Both the position numbers and the translations under genes were made by a program. The notes beneath the pieces are model-generated. The model was given only the letters and a program-made list of their open reading frames with translations. It did no database searches and was not told the DNA's origin. From assembly GCA_022840285.1 (NCBI GenBank), contig JALHIE010000055.1, forward strand, positions 1-13,052: 13,052 nucleotides of DNA, written 5' to 3'. Origin of the DNA: Porphyromonadaceae bacterium (GTDB lineage Bacteria > Bacteroidota > Bacteroidia > Bacteroidales > Dysgonomonadaceae). Positions 1 through 7,755 of the stretch are shown one piece after another (the stretch's first letter is position 1; each line of letters starts with the position of its first letter).

Positions 1-12
1 TCAAAGAACTTT

Positions 13-31
13 TCAGGTGAAATTTACCTGA
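13..31. repeat. Small inverted repeat (6-bp arms) near the left edge
   Basis: TCAGGT at 13-18 is the exact reverse complement of ACCTGA at 26-31, around a 7-nt centre. On the plus strand it is followed by T/A-rich sequence, so it could act as a weak terminator for a gene entering from the left. On the minus strand no T-run follows. Function is uncertain. Confidence 0.35.
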
Positions 32-74
32 TTTATAAAATTTATTGTACAAAAAATTTTAAACTAAATTATCA

Positions 75-90
75 CTCCGACTTTTCGGAG
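75..90 (-). terminator. Hairpin just after the truncated DUF5060 gene, possible intrinsic terminator
   Basis: CTCCGA (75-80) and TCGGAG (85-90) form a perfect 6-bp stem with a 4-nt loop, and a G-U pair can extend it by one. The hairpin starts five bases beyond the stop codon at 96-98. On the minus strand it is followed by T/A-rich sequence with a T6 run about 20 nt further on rather than an immediate T-run, so termination is plausible but not certain. Confidence 0.45.
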
Positions 91-95
91 CGGAC

Positions 96-644
96 TCAAG
101 GATTATTTTGTGAGATTCTTAGAAAGCCTTTATTTGAATCATATGAAAAACAATTAAATTTTTCAATTTGTGTTACAATCTCTTTATCCTTATTGGTTGC
201 TTTGATATACCATGCATATTCACCAATCTGCATAGGAGAAAATCTAACTTTCCATATCGGTTCTCCAATCATGGTAAGGTCACTTCTTGTAATACTTGAG
301 GTAATCAAGATTGGTTTGCCTGACAGGCCAATATCTTCTTTCCTATACTCTTGATAAAAAAATGCCGGGACAATGATTTTTTCTCCTAATGGTGTTATAA
401 AAACAGCATCAACTTTTATTTGTTCAGGGTCAAATGGATTATCCCATTCACCTGCTAAATCAAAAGAGATTTCAAATTTTTCATAGAGTCCCACATTTTC
501 TGTATTAATATTTAGTTTGTCAATTTGAAATACACTATTTGATAAAAGTTGAACAATTCTATTATTCTTCTGAGAATAAAATGCCTGGATCGAAAAGAAC
601 AATATTCCTATGCACAATAAAATTTTTTTAGTAAAATGTCTCAT
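96..644 (-). CDS. DUF5060 domain protein lacking its catalytic part (3'-truncated glycosidase)
   Basis: This secreted 182-residue protein consists of one DUF5060 beta-sandwich domain. In the family this domain precedes a (beta/alpha)8 glycosidase barrel. I chose the ATG at 644 over the one at 671 because it puts a basic n-region (MRHFTKK) directly before the hydrophobic core LLCIGILFF, with likely cleavage after AFYS. DUF5060 marks are EKFEISFDL, a NPFDP turn, VDAVFITPLGEK and WKVRFSPMQIGEYAWYIKA. The protein ends at GFLRISQNNP, the linker after which relatives enter the barrel. None of the three frames in the remaining 95 bases resumes barrel-like sequence. It follows the GH9 gene by 87 bases and is probably co-transcribed. 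It may be a relic, or a free-standing binding module; I favour a relic, because the domain is not known to be catalytic alone. Confidence 0.7.
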   Translation of the reverse strand: MRHFTKKILLCIGILFFSIQAFYSQKNNRIVQLLSNSVFQIDKLNINTENVGLYEKFEISFDLAGEWDNPFDPEQIKVDAVFITPLGEKIIVPAFFYQEYRKEDIGLSGKPILITSSITRSDLTMIGEPIWKVRFSPMQIGEYAWYIKATNKDKEIVTQIEKFNCFSYDSNKGFLRISQNNP

Positions 645-731
645 ATTTTCTTTCAATATATTGTGATACAAAATTCGCCAGAATTAATAATCCTTTTCTC
701 ATACTCATTACTATTAATAAATACAAGGCAA

Positions 732-2603
732 TCAGTTTGTTATTTCTTGATTCAATTCAGCCATTAGCCATAATGTATAAGCGACCATCGGCATCCAATA
801 TTCTCCCACCTGCCATTCACCATTATTATAAAAATAAGGTTCGTCCAACTCTGTACCACCATGGCCGTTAAATACAGCACCTATAATATTAGGTGTTGCG
901 GGCCTGAATTCGCTATTAACAAAATGCTTAGGTTGATTATATCCTACTTTTTCAATAGTGCTGGAATTAAAGGGATTTACTCCCAGGATCCAATCAATCT
1001 GTCGTTGTGCTAATGCTGCAAGTTCAGTATCATTAAGTATTTGTGCAGCTCTCTTTAAACCGACACCGGTTGAGGCTAGATGGGCATTAATACCAACCCA
1101 CCAAGCTCGCGAGGGTGCCATAAAGTAGCGGTACCAGTATTGTCCAACCTTTCTATCTCCTCCTTGCTTTTCATAATAAAGTCCGATAGGCATAATTCCG
1201 AAAGGGTTTTTCGCACACATTTTCGCCACGTAGTTACCTGAGTAAATTGCTAATGCATTCTTCCAGATAGATACTTCATCGTGTTCAGGAAATGCATTTA
1301 TAAGTTCTGTAAGTCCGATCATAATTGGTGCCATATACCCAGATTGTTCAATTTCTACACGATGAGGGTGTTTTTTTTCCATTGTTTGAAAGAAAAAGCC
1401 ATCGATGGATGAATTTTCATCAACCGGAGCCTGTAGTTGAAGAAGTTTTTTTGATACCGTAATAGCATCATTACGATAAGACTCCTCTTCAGTTGCTTTG
1501 AACAACGCAACAGAAGCCTCAATATGTGCTGCATATTGACCGGCATCTTTTGCTATATTTTCTTTCATAGCCCAGGTATAAGCCCGCTTGGCAGCATTAA
1601 GGCATTGATTGGCATATTCTGTATCTTGATGTTTTAATAAACGAGCAATTTTGGCCTGTGTTATTATAAATCGGAATTGTCCAATTTCTCTTGCTGGAGA
1701 CACATTTAAAACACGATCATCCGAAGTGCCATAAACTGTTAGTGGAAGCCTAGTTGGGCCAGATGGCATAATTGTGTGAAGTGGGCCATCTGGTTTTTCT
1801 ATTATATTATTCGTCCAATAGTTACCACTTCTGTTTTCTTCCATACCCTGCATTACATAGCCGTCAGGTTCTTGCATTTTAAGAAAATATTGATTCCCCC
1901 AGCGAAGTTCATCCATTATATCTTTATTTTCAGGATTTAATTCCAACACGTTCACCAGACCGATAGCTCCCGTTATAATACTTTCTAGCCCTTTACGCAA
2001 ATCAGAAGCATCATGCCAACCGCCGGTGACATCTTGGTGTGTTTTTGTATCAGATCGAATTGCATCATCAATATGGCAAGGAGACAGGAACCCCGTTGTG
2101 CTAGGTCCACAGCGCTGCTGGCTGAAATAATAAAGAATCTTATTCATTGAATCTTCATAAACATTCCTGCTTATTGCGAAAGGGTATGAGCGAATTACTT
2201 CGTTGGCTATAGTAATGTAATAATTACCCTCCTTGTTAAGATTACTGAAATCACCTGCCAGATATTTCCCAAAATCACCTTCTATGAGATACATTGAATC
2301 TTGGAAAACAATCTTATTGGATTGTAGGGTTCGAACCTCAAATACTGCAGAATAAAAATCGAGTGTGTCCAAGGTTGCAACCCAGTTTTGTAGTTCAGAG
2401 GGAAGAGTGCGAATTTCAAGGCTTCCAAGTGCTTCAAGGGGCATCATAACTTTTTTCACAGACTTGGGAGAATAACCTACTTGATTTATCAGGATATCGA
2501 CTTTTAAGTCTCTTGATTGCGCTGGTAGATGCTGAGGCGTAAAATAAAAGAATAACAGAGGAAAGAGAACTGATTTAACAAATATTTTGATTAATTTATA
2601 CAT
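732..2603 (-). CDS. GH9 family glycoside hydrolase with N-terminal Ig-like (CelD_N) domain
   Basis: A secreted 623-residue enzyme predicted to hydrolyse beta-1,4 or mixed-linkage glucan-type chains by inversion, in the periplasm or at the cell surface. The signal peptide covers residues 1 to about 29 (core SVLFPLLFFYF, cleavage near LPAQS). Residues about 35-145 form the CelD_N Ig-like domain (ILINQVGYSPKS at the start, YPFAIS at the end). The (alpha/alpha)6 barrel follows. GGWHDASDLRKG carries Asp198 and Asp201, matching the GH9 DAGD motif with Ser for Gly. DWILGVNPFNSS (about 537-548) is the conserved late GH9 segment. Glu601 in VGEYWMP is the likely general acid. The usual PHHR motif is absent; QPKHF stands in its place, so classical endoglucanase activity is not assured. 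Length fits Bacteroidota GH9 proteins. It lies 98 bases after the GH16 gene. Confidence 0.9.
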   Translation of the reverse strand: MYKLIKIFVKSVLFPLLFFYFTPQHLPAQSRDLKVDILINQVGYSPKSVKKVMMPLEALGSLEIRTLPSELQNWVATLDTLDFYSAVFEVRTLQSNKIVFQDSMYLIEGDFGKYLAGDFSNLNKEGNYYITIANEVIRSYPFAISRNVYEDSMNKILYYFSQQRCGPSTTGFLSPCHIDDAIRSDTKTHQDVTGGWHDASDLRKGLESIITGAIGLVNVLELNPENKDIMDELRWGNQYFLKMQEPDGYVMQGMEENRSGNYWTNNIIEKPDGPLHTIMPSGPTRLPLTVYGTSDDRVLNVSPAREIGQFRFIITQAKIARLLKHQDTEYANQCLNAAKRAYTWAMKENIAKDAGQYAAHIEASVALFKATEEESYRNDAITVSKKLLQLQAPVDENSSIDGFFFQTMEKKHPHRVEIEQSGYMAPIMIGLTELINAFPEHDEVSIWKNALAIYSGNYVAKMCAKNPFGIMPIGLYYEKQGGDRKVGQYWYRYFMAPSRAWWVGINAHLASTGVGLKRAAQILNDTELAALAQRQIDWILGVNPFNSSTIEKVGYNQPKHFVNSEFRPATPNIIGAVFNGHGGTELDEPYFYNNGEWQVGEYWMPMVAYTLWLMAELNQEITN

Positions 2604-2701
2604 AATCTTAAAAAGTTAGGAATAGTTTTCGGGTTTATTTATTAAAAGTAATTTACCGGGAAAGTGGTAAAAAAAATATGATTTCTCCAAATCAGAAAGG
2701 G

Positions 2702-3499
2702 CTACTTTTTCTGAAATATACGTATATAGTCAACAAGCATCTTATTTGATGTGGTCTCAAATGATCCATATCCTTCTTTGGGTATATTGCCCGCCCATCC
2801 TTTATCCTGTATTTCGGTACTTAAAATCACATACTCCGGAACATGGGAAATACCATCGATCGAGCTCCAGGTTTTTTCACCGTCAACATAGAAAATATAT
2901 TCTTCAGGTGTCCATAACAAGCTATATATATGGTATCCTTTTAGTTGTCCATTCTTTACTTCTCCGCTTCCCAACGTTTTGTGAAACTCTCCGTATCCGT
3001 TCCAGTGTAAGTTATGACATCCGTATCTGTCATTTACCGGGACAAATTCAATGATATCAATTTCAACACCTGTTTCGTTAGGATTATCATTTGGGGTGAA
3101 TGCTCTTTTAAAATTATTATACATTATCCAGAATGCTCCCCATGAGCCGACTTCAATGTCAAACTTGATACGCGCTTCGTAGTAGCCAAAAGTAAAATTC
3201 TCCTTAGTTTCTATCATTCCTGCATAATGAACTGTATCGGTTCCGTTGATATGGGTCCAATTACGGATTTCAAGTTCTCCATTTTCATTAACGATACATG
3301 CTTCCTTTAAATTGACAGCGCTTCTCCTTTTACCCAGATTATGAAAGCCCCATGTAGTGGTATCCAGCTTATTATTATTGAATTCATCGTGGAAGACCAG
3401 CTGATATCCAGGAAGATCCAGATTGGGTGTAATACTGTGTTTATTGCCACAGCCAATAAATAAAAACACAAAAAGAGGATAAAAAAGATTTTTTCTCAT
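2702..3499 (-). CDS. GH16 family endo-beta-glycanase, lipoprotein
   Basis: A 265-residue GH16 enzyme, a beta-jelly-roll fold that cuts beta-1,3/1,4-glucans or beta-galactans internally with retention. The N-terminus MRKNLFYPLFVFLFIGC is a lipoprotein signal with Cys17 as the lipidated residue, implying outer-membrane or periplasmic anchoring. YQLVFHDEFNNNKLDTTTW (about 32-50) is the typical GH16 opening. GYYEARIKFD and SWGAFWIMYN (about 105-127) precede the catalytic motif EIDIIE at 146-151: Glu146 nucleophile, Asp148 helper, Glu151 acid/base. YSLLWTPEEYIFYVDGE and the final MLVDYIRIFQ strand close the fold. All key residues are present and the length is normal, with no extra binding module. 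Subfamily and substrate (glucan, porphyran, agarose or other) cannot be decided by eye. It shares only the GH16 framework with the enzyme at 7756-8655, so the two are not a recent duplication. Confidence 0.92.
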   Translation of the reverse strand: MRKNLFYPLFVFLFIGCGNKHSITPNLDLPGYQLVFHDEFNNNKLDTTTWGFHNLGKRRSAVNLKEACIVNENGELEIRNWTHINGTDTVHYAGMIETKENFTFGYYEARIKFDIEVGSWGAFWIMYNNFKRAFTPNDNPNETGVEIDIIEFVPVNDRYGCHNLHWNGYGEFHKTLGSGEVKNGQLKGYHIYSLLWTPEEYIFYVDGEKTWSSIDGISHVPEYVILSTEIQDKGWAGNIPKEGYGSFETTSNKMLVDYIRIFQKK

Positions 3500-3521
3500 T
3501 ATTTCATTATTTTAATTCGTT

Positions 3522-3788
3522 TTAATTATATGTATAAATATTGTCATAGATCATTACCTCATATCCTTTCAGTGTAATCATTCTATCTTTTAATTTTATT
3601 ATGAAAGATTTTTTTGTTTTGTTTATAAGTAAATTTTTTTCTAAAGAAGATAACACCTCAATATCATCCGTAGTTGGAGTTGTTTTATATAATTGTGTGC
3701 CAGGTCCAAAATAATTATTAAATGTGCTAACAACATTTTGGATTTCAAGGATACTTTCTTGCTGCGGAATTATATCGATGCTTCCCTT
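3522..3788 (-). pseudogene. 88-codon open stretch after the GH42-like stop: 3' remnant of a glycosidase-like gene or a stop-interrupted tail
   Basis: The gap between two genes is not empty. Reading on in the same frame beyond the TAA at 3789-3791 gives 88 sense codons to a TAA at 3522-3524. There is no ATG until late in the stretch, so it is not a free-standing gene. The translation includes VVSTFNNYFGPGTQLYKTTP, NLLINKTKKSF and MITLKGYEVMIYD. The last two resemble the closing strands of C-terminal beta-domains in clan A glycosidases (GH30/39/51/79 style), where a segment like 'LLINKT...' leads to '...TLKPYEV'. That resemblance is from memory and is an inference. It is either the tail of a lost neighbour, or the true end of the GH42-like gene cut off by a stop codon. 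I prefer the first, because the GH42-like protein already has a complete C-terminal domain. Confidence 0.6.
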
Positions 3789-5813
3789 TTAATTCCATAA
3801 AATAACCAATGTGTCTTCACTGTTGACAGTTACTCTATTCTTGTTGATCTTACCAGTTTTACTTTGATAGAGTACCTTTGGTTTCTTGTATTGATGAAAA
3901 CCCTTTAATGTGATTTCTCGATTACTTTTCGACTTGTTGATTATTACCGAGATCATGTTCTCTCCGGACTTTAGGTTCTTCATCAATATCCCTTCCTGGC
4001 ACGATTCGAAGTGCAACTCGTTCGAGATATCCAGAAATGGCATCAGAAAGTCTAGTAAAGGCTTGTAGTTGTTAGAATTTCTCGCTCCTATCCCTATTAA
4101 TGATGGTAACCAAACAACTTTTCCTTTTCCAAAAGTATTTATCGTTCCTATGGTTTCTCTTTGTGTGCCTAGGATCTTTTCCCCTTCTTTTGCGTTCACA
4201 ATACCCTTGAACGCATGTGCTTTTAATGTATGCCCGTTACTTAATTCCAGATTAAAAAGGTCTTTTTCAAAAAAGTATTCAGAGACATTGCCTCCAAATA
4301 AGTCGGATAACGGAAACTCGTTCACCATGATGGAGATTACATTTTCATCATAGAATGCGGTGAGTCCCTCAACGATCAAGGTGCCTCCATTGGAGACGAA
4401 GTGGCGTAACTTGTCATGTTCTTTTTCCGGTAGGGCGATTTGATGGGCGAGCACGATGGTTTGGCCTGAGTACTCTTTCTTTTCGAAATCGAACTCTTGA
4501 AACTCTTTGAAAGTTGGTTGTAATCCCATTTGAGAGAAAGCCTCAAAATAACTTATGGCTGACTTCATCACTGCACCTGGGGCCCGGGCTTCGAATTTAT
4601 TATTGTCGAAACCGGGTGTCATCCGGTGCTCCACCCACAACGATTCTTTGTTGTACAAGATGTTTATTTTGCTGTTAACCGGTTTTGCCCTGCTAAATAA
4701 ATCCTCGTGCTTGTTAATTATACCGGCGATTTTTCCTGCTTCCGTCAGGCGTTTCGTCGGCTTGTTTTGGAAGTCAAGCATTGCCCATTCCCCGGCTTCG
4801 GTGCCTGACATTCTTGGGTTCAAGCACCAGAAGATAGCTCCCTTGCTTCCCGTAGCCACCGAGATCCATAGCCACTGGGCAATCTCTTCCGGGGTGGGGC
4901 AAAGCGGCTCGTAGCCGCTGTAGATGTTGTTGCCGCCTTGGAGCTCGGTCATCAGCCAGGGAATTTTGCCGGCTCCCGACAAAATTATCTCGCTGTTCGC
5001 CGACATGGCCAGCGCATATTTATCTCGTCGGAAGTAGCCAAAATGCCAACTCGCATGCGCTGACCCCCCTAGACTTGTCAAGAACTTGTTCCACGCTGGG
5101 AAATCATATTGGGCTACATTCTCAAAAATTTGGTGCGTGTTTACGTGAACCGGGTGAATCGGATCGTGCTTTCGGATCTCACGGGTCAACCACTCTAGGT
5201 ACCAAGTATTATAATAAAGCAGGAAGAGGTGGTCATCGAATGAAAAGTGATGAATATCTGCCAAAGGATTTTTCTCTTCAACCTCTTGACTATTTTTCCA
5301 TTCGGCGAAAACTTCCCTCGCGAGAGGATCGCGAATGCTACCTCCACCTGGCTCGTTAATCGGTACCCAGCCGTACAGTGCCGCATGGTTTTTAAAGTGA
5401 GATACCAGTGCTCGGATGTATTCTGCCACCCGGTTTAAGTGCTCCCTGTCATAGGGGAACTTGAAGCCACCCACGTCCGTAAAACTTGTTTCTGGGAATA
5501 GGTTCGCGTAAATTTTCACGTTGTATTTTTCGGCGTATTCAAATGCCTTATCGAAGAGGGAAAAGTCCCACTTGCCGCTCTTATTTTTCATGTAGTTCTC
5601 GAACATCCGTATCCGGGTTAAATTCATATTGTGGTCGCTTAGCGTCTTGAACCAATCCTCGATGAGTTGATCCGATTGACCAGGCTCGATAAATATCTCG
5701 GCACCAAACATCAATACATCGTTGCCACTAACTTGAGATTTTATAGCTGCTGGAATACTCATATAAACGATAATTAGAAAGATTCTGTAAAGTTTAAATT
5801 TTTTTTCATTCAT
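3789..5813 (-). CDS. GH42-like beta-galactosidase with trimerisation domain
   Basis: A secreted 674-residue clan GH-A enzyme, expected to release terminal beta-galactose (or a related sugar) with retention. The signal peptide spans about residues 1-27 (core IFLIIVYMSIPAAI). The barrel begins at FGAEIFIEPGQSDQLIEDWF and MNLTRIRMFE. Glu154 in YGWVPINEP is the likely acid/base and Glu290 in PWLMTELQGG the likely nucleophile. GAIFWCLNPR lies near the barrel's end. Residues about 382-560 (KINILYNKESLWVEHR, IVLAHQIALP, FVSNGGTLIVEG) match the GH42 trimerisation, or flavodoxin-like, domain. A small C-terminal beta-domain (about 605-674) ends in TLVILWN. Secretion is unusual for classical cytoplasmic GH42 but common for Bacteroidota relatives; the exact family could instead be a GH42-adjacent one. 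It starts 52 bases after the DUF5060 gene. The middle of the gene is far more GC-rich than its neighbour upstream. Confidence 0.82.
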   Translation of the reverse strand: MNEKKFKLYRIFLIIVYMSIPAAIKSQVSGNDVLMFGAEIFIEPGQSDQLIEDWFKTLSDHNMNLTRIRMFENYMKNKSGKWDFSLFDKAFEYAEKYNVKIYANLFPETSFTDVGGFKFPYDREHLNRVAEYIRALVSHFKNHAALYGWVPINEPGGGSIRDPLAREVFAEWKNSQEVEEKNPLADIHHFSFDDHLFLLYYNTWYLEWLTREIRKHDPIHPVHVNTHQIFENVAQYDFPAWNKFLTSLGGSAHASWHFGYFRRDKYALAMSANSEIILSGAGKIPWLMTELQGGNNIYSGYEPLCPTPEEIAQWLWISVATGSKGAIFWCLNPRMSGTEAGEWAMLDFQNKPTKRLTEAGKIAGIINKHEDLFSRAKPVNSKINILYNKESLWVEHRMTPGFDNNKFEARAPGAVMKSAISYFEAFSQMGLQPTFKEFQEFDFEKKEYSGQTIVLAHQIALPEKEHDKLRHFVSNGGTLIVEGLTAFYDENVISIMVNEFPLSDLFGGNVSEYFFEKDLFNLELSNGHTLKAHAFKGIVNAKEGEKILGTQRETIGTINTFGKGKVVWLPSLIGIGARNSNNYKPLLDFLMPFLDISNELHFESCQEGILMKNLKSGENMISVIINKSKSNREITLKGFHQYKKPKVLYQSKTGKINKNRVTVNSEDTLVILWN

Positions 5814-5865
5814 ATTTAGATGATTTTGTTACTTATTTTTTTGAATTTGGGGATTTAAGAGACAT

Positions 5866-7704
5866 TCATTTTCTTTTTAAATATAGCAACCAGTCATCTT
5901 GTGAGGGAGCAGCTATTTTCTCTCCATTGTATAAACCGACAGGAATTCTGATATTTGTTTCTGCCCCTTTTACCCATTCAGCTTGATAAATATTTTGCAT
6001 AGTGTTGACGGATATTTCTCCTCCAAATGGTAAATATATCAAATAAGCTTCTCCATGTTTTGCTAGGCAAAATCCATTGTTGACAACATTGGGTGAAGGA
6101 GACAGCTTATAGAAAGGAATACTTTCGAAAAAGTTCCAGACTTTCCATATGATTTCGTGTTTCTCTTGATGCATCTCTTTAAAGTTTAGAGTACCGGAAA
6201 ATCCAGATGAACTATCTCCGTTGTTATCAGCAAAGTTTATTGTACCACCAGCCATTACAATGGTCCATGCATTCCTACGAAGCTCGTCATCCGAATATTC
6301 ACGTCCTATTATTTCATGATGATAAAGATTCCCATACCAAAGAGTTTCTTGAGCATATAACGGCTGACTCATATTTCGGTTTCTTATTATCCTCCAATAT
6401 AAATTATCAAGATTTGTGGTTTTGGGTCCTTGTATACATTGATAACTTGTCCAAGTTGAGTTAACGAATGGATTTTGATCAGGCTGATTGTGAACTGTAA
6501 GTAAGTGGTTATAAGTGTTTAAAGAAGAAATTAACTGCCCCCATAAATCAATCTGTCCTTTAGTAAACTCATTCACTCTCCGTAGGAGAGGTTCAGGTCC
6601 GGAAACATTTAATAAAATATTCCAATAAGCTCCCAACCTTGCTAATGTGTATTTAATATAAAGATGTTGGTTGTCAGTGTTATGTGGGTAATTTGCGCTT
6701 TGGCCAAAAAAGCCTCCAAATGGAAAAATAATTATTTTTCTTTCCGCAAGGTCATCAAGTATACTTTCCATTTTAGAATATTCATCTGGATTTGGTCTTT
6801 GTTCTTTTGAATTCCAAAGATTAGGAGTTTTCCAGCCCTGTCCTCTCCCTTTTGCATTGCGGTTTAAATAGTGACTAGCGATAGAAAGTGTGTTGTATTT
6901 ACCTTCAACCCAATCAAGAAACTCATTCCTCTTTTCCAAAGGCCAATTGGAAGCGAAAAATCGATCTCCCACGTGAAAACTACGAAGAAAAGCATGGTGT
7001 CCTCCTTTGAATCCAAACCAAATAGGATTTTTTTCATCTGCAGAAATCATTCCCGGTATATCTGAAGGAATACACTGAAATTTACCATATATTTTCTGTC
7101 GAGATTGATCTGAAAACCATATGATATATTCCCATTCTCCGGTTTGATCCGGCATAAATCTCAGTTTCCATACACCGTTGTTATCATAAAAACCCCATGT
7201 CTCCACTTTGCGACCATCAGGACTTATAAATTCAGCCAATAACTCAACATCAGTAAATGGATTTTCATAATTATTATTATTTATGAATTCTATTTCAAAC
7301 TTATTCCAACGTTTAACCTCACTTTTTTTAAGTCGATTAAGATAAATTGGTCGGAGACTTTCGTCGCGGTTGTAAACAGTACAAGAATCACAAGTGTCAA
7401 TGAATCCTAGATCATTATTCCATTCACCCCATCTACGGATTACTGAAATACCATAATACTCAAATTTGTTTAACCATTGCAATTGACTTTGGGTATTACT
7501 ATTAAATGTTGGATTATACAATGCATTAAAAAAGCTTATCCCCGTGAAATTAAATGCTACACTATCAAGAGTGAAATTTGTTCCTCGAACCGCAATTACT
7601 GGGGAAGGCCGTAATTGATCTAAAGGACCTTCAATTAGAAAATTAAAGGCGAATAATCTAGATGTTGAAAGTAAAATGAGTAATAAGAAAATTTTCAATT
7701 TCAT
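5866..7704 (-). CDS. DUF5060 glycosidase with a fused glycosidase-barrel stub at the N-terminus
   Basis: A secreted 612-residue putative glycosidase. After the signal peptide (MKLKIFLLLILLSTSRLFA), residues about 35-127 resemble the opening of another GH5-like barrel: FTGISFFNALYNPTFN, WLNKFEYYGISVIRRWGEW, then FIDTC and LRPIYLNRLKK. The sequence then switches to DUF5060 (about 128-212: RWNKFEIEF, NPFTDVELLAEF, WKLRFMPDQTGEWEY) without completing that barrel. Residues about 213-612 form a DUF4038-like barrel (NPIWFGFKGG, RSFHVGDRFFASNW, SIASHYLNR) and a short C-terminal beta-domain (IYLPFGG to DDWLLYLK). Glu371 (SGPEP) and Glu453 (AQETLW) are my candidate catalytic pair by analogy with other GH-A barrels. 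An A7 run on the coding strand (7323-7329) lies at the switch point. The substrate is unknown. It has 51- and 52-base gaps to its neighbours, suggesting an operon. Confidence 0.8.
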   Translation of the reverse strand: MKLKIFLLLILLSTSRLFAFNFLIEGPLDQLRPSPVIAVRGTNFTLDSVAFNFTGISFFNALYNPTFNSNTQSQLQWLNKFEYYGISVIRRWGEWNNDLGFIDTCDSCTVYNRDESLRPIYLNRLKKSEVKRWNKFEIEFINNNNYENPFTDVELLAEFISPDGRKVETWGFYDNNGVWKLRFMPDQTGEWEYIIWFSDQSRQKIYGKFQCIPSDIPGMISADEKNPIWFGFKGGHHAFLRSFHVGDRFFASNWPLEKRNEFLDWVEGKYNTLSIASHYLNRNAKGRGQGWKTPNLWNSKEQRPNPDEYSKMESILDDLAERKIIIFPFGGFFGQSANYPHNTDNQHLYIKYTLARLGAYWNILLNVSGPEPLLRRVNEFTKGQIDLWGQLISSLNTYNHLLTVHNQPDQNPFVNSTWTSYQCIQGPKTTNLDNLYWRIIRNRNMSQPLYAQETLWYGNLYHHEIIGREYSDDELRRNAWTIVMAGGTINFADNNGDSSSGFSGTLNFKEMHQEKHEIIWKVWNFFESIPFYKLSPSPNVVNNGFCLAKHGEAYLIYLPFGGEISVNTMQNIYQAEWVKGAETNIRIPVGLYNGEKIAAPSQDDWLLYLKRK

Positions 7705-7755
7705 ATGACTAAAATATTTGTTATAATAACGATGTTTCAGAATAATATTTGTTAA

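Noticed and set aside
1..354. Plus-strand frame open from the left edge for about 117 codons
   Set aside because: Most of it lies opposite the DUF5060 gene and the translation shows no recognisable domain. The 95 non-overlapping bases are too short to support a gene, though a gene entering from the left cannot be excluded.
645..671. Upstream ATG for the truncated DUF5060 gene
   Set aside because: It adds nine residues before the basic n-region of a normal signal peptide; the ATG at 644 is the better start.
628..708. A 26-codon minus-strand reading frame (MSMRKGLLILANFV...) ahead of the DUF5060 gene
   Set aside because: It is short, runs into the DUF5060 start in another frame and has no recognisable family; most likely chance.
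2604..2701. Possible internal promoter between the GH16 and GH9 genes
   Set aside because: A TTTG is present on the minus strand, but no good TAnnTTTG follows at the right distance.
2692..2714. AT-rich 7-bp inverted repeat around the stop of the first GH16 gene
   Set aside because: The stem is weak with a 9-base loop, and the nearest T-run on the minus strand is about 15 bases away, so I do not call it a terminator.
4069..5438. Several long plus-strand open frames opposite the GH42-like gene
   Set aside because: They are antisense shadows of a clear coding gene, with no domain content or signal of their own.
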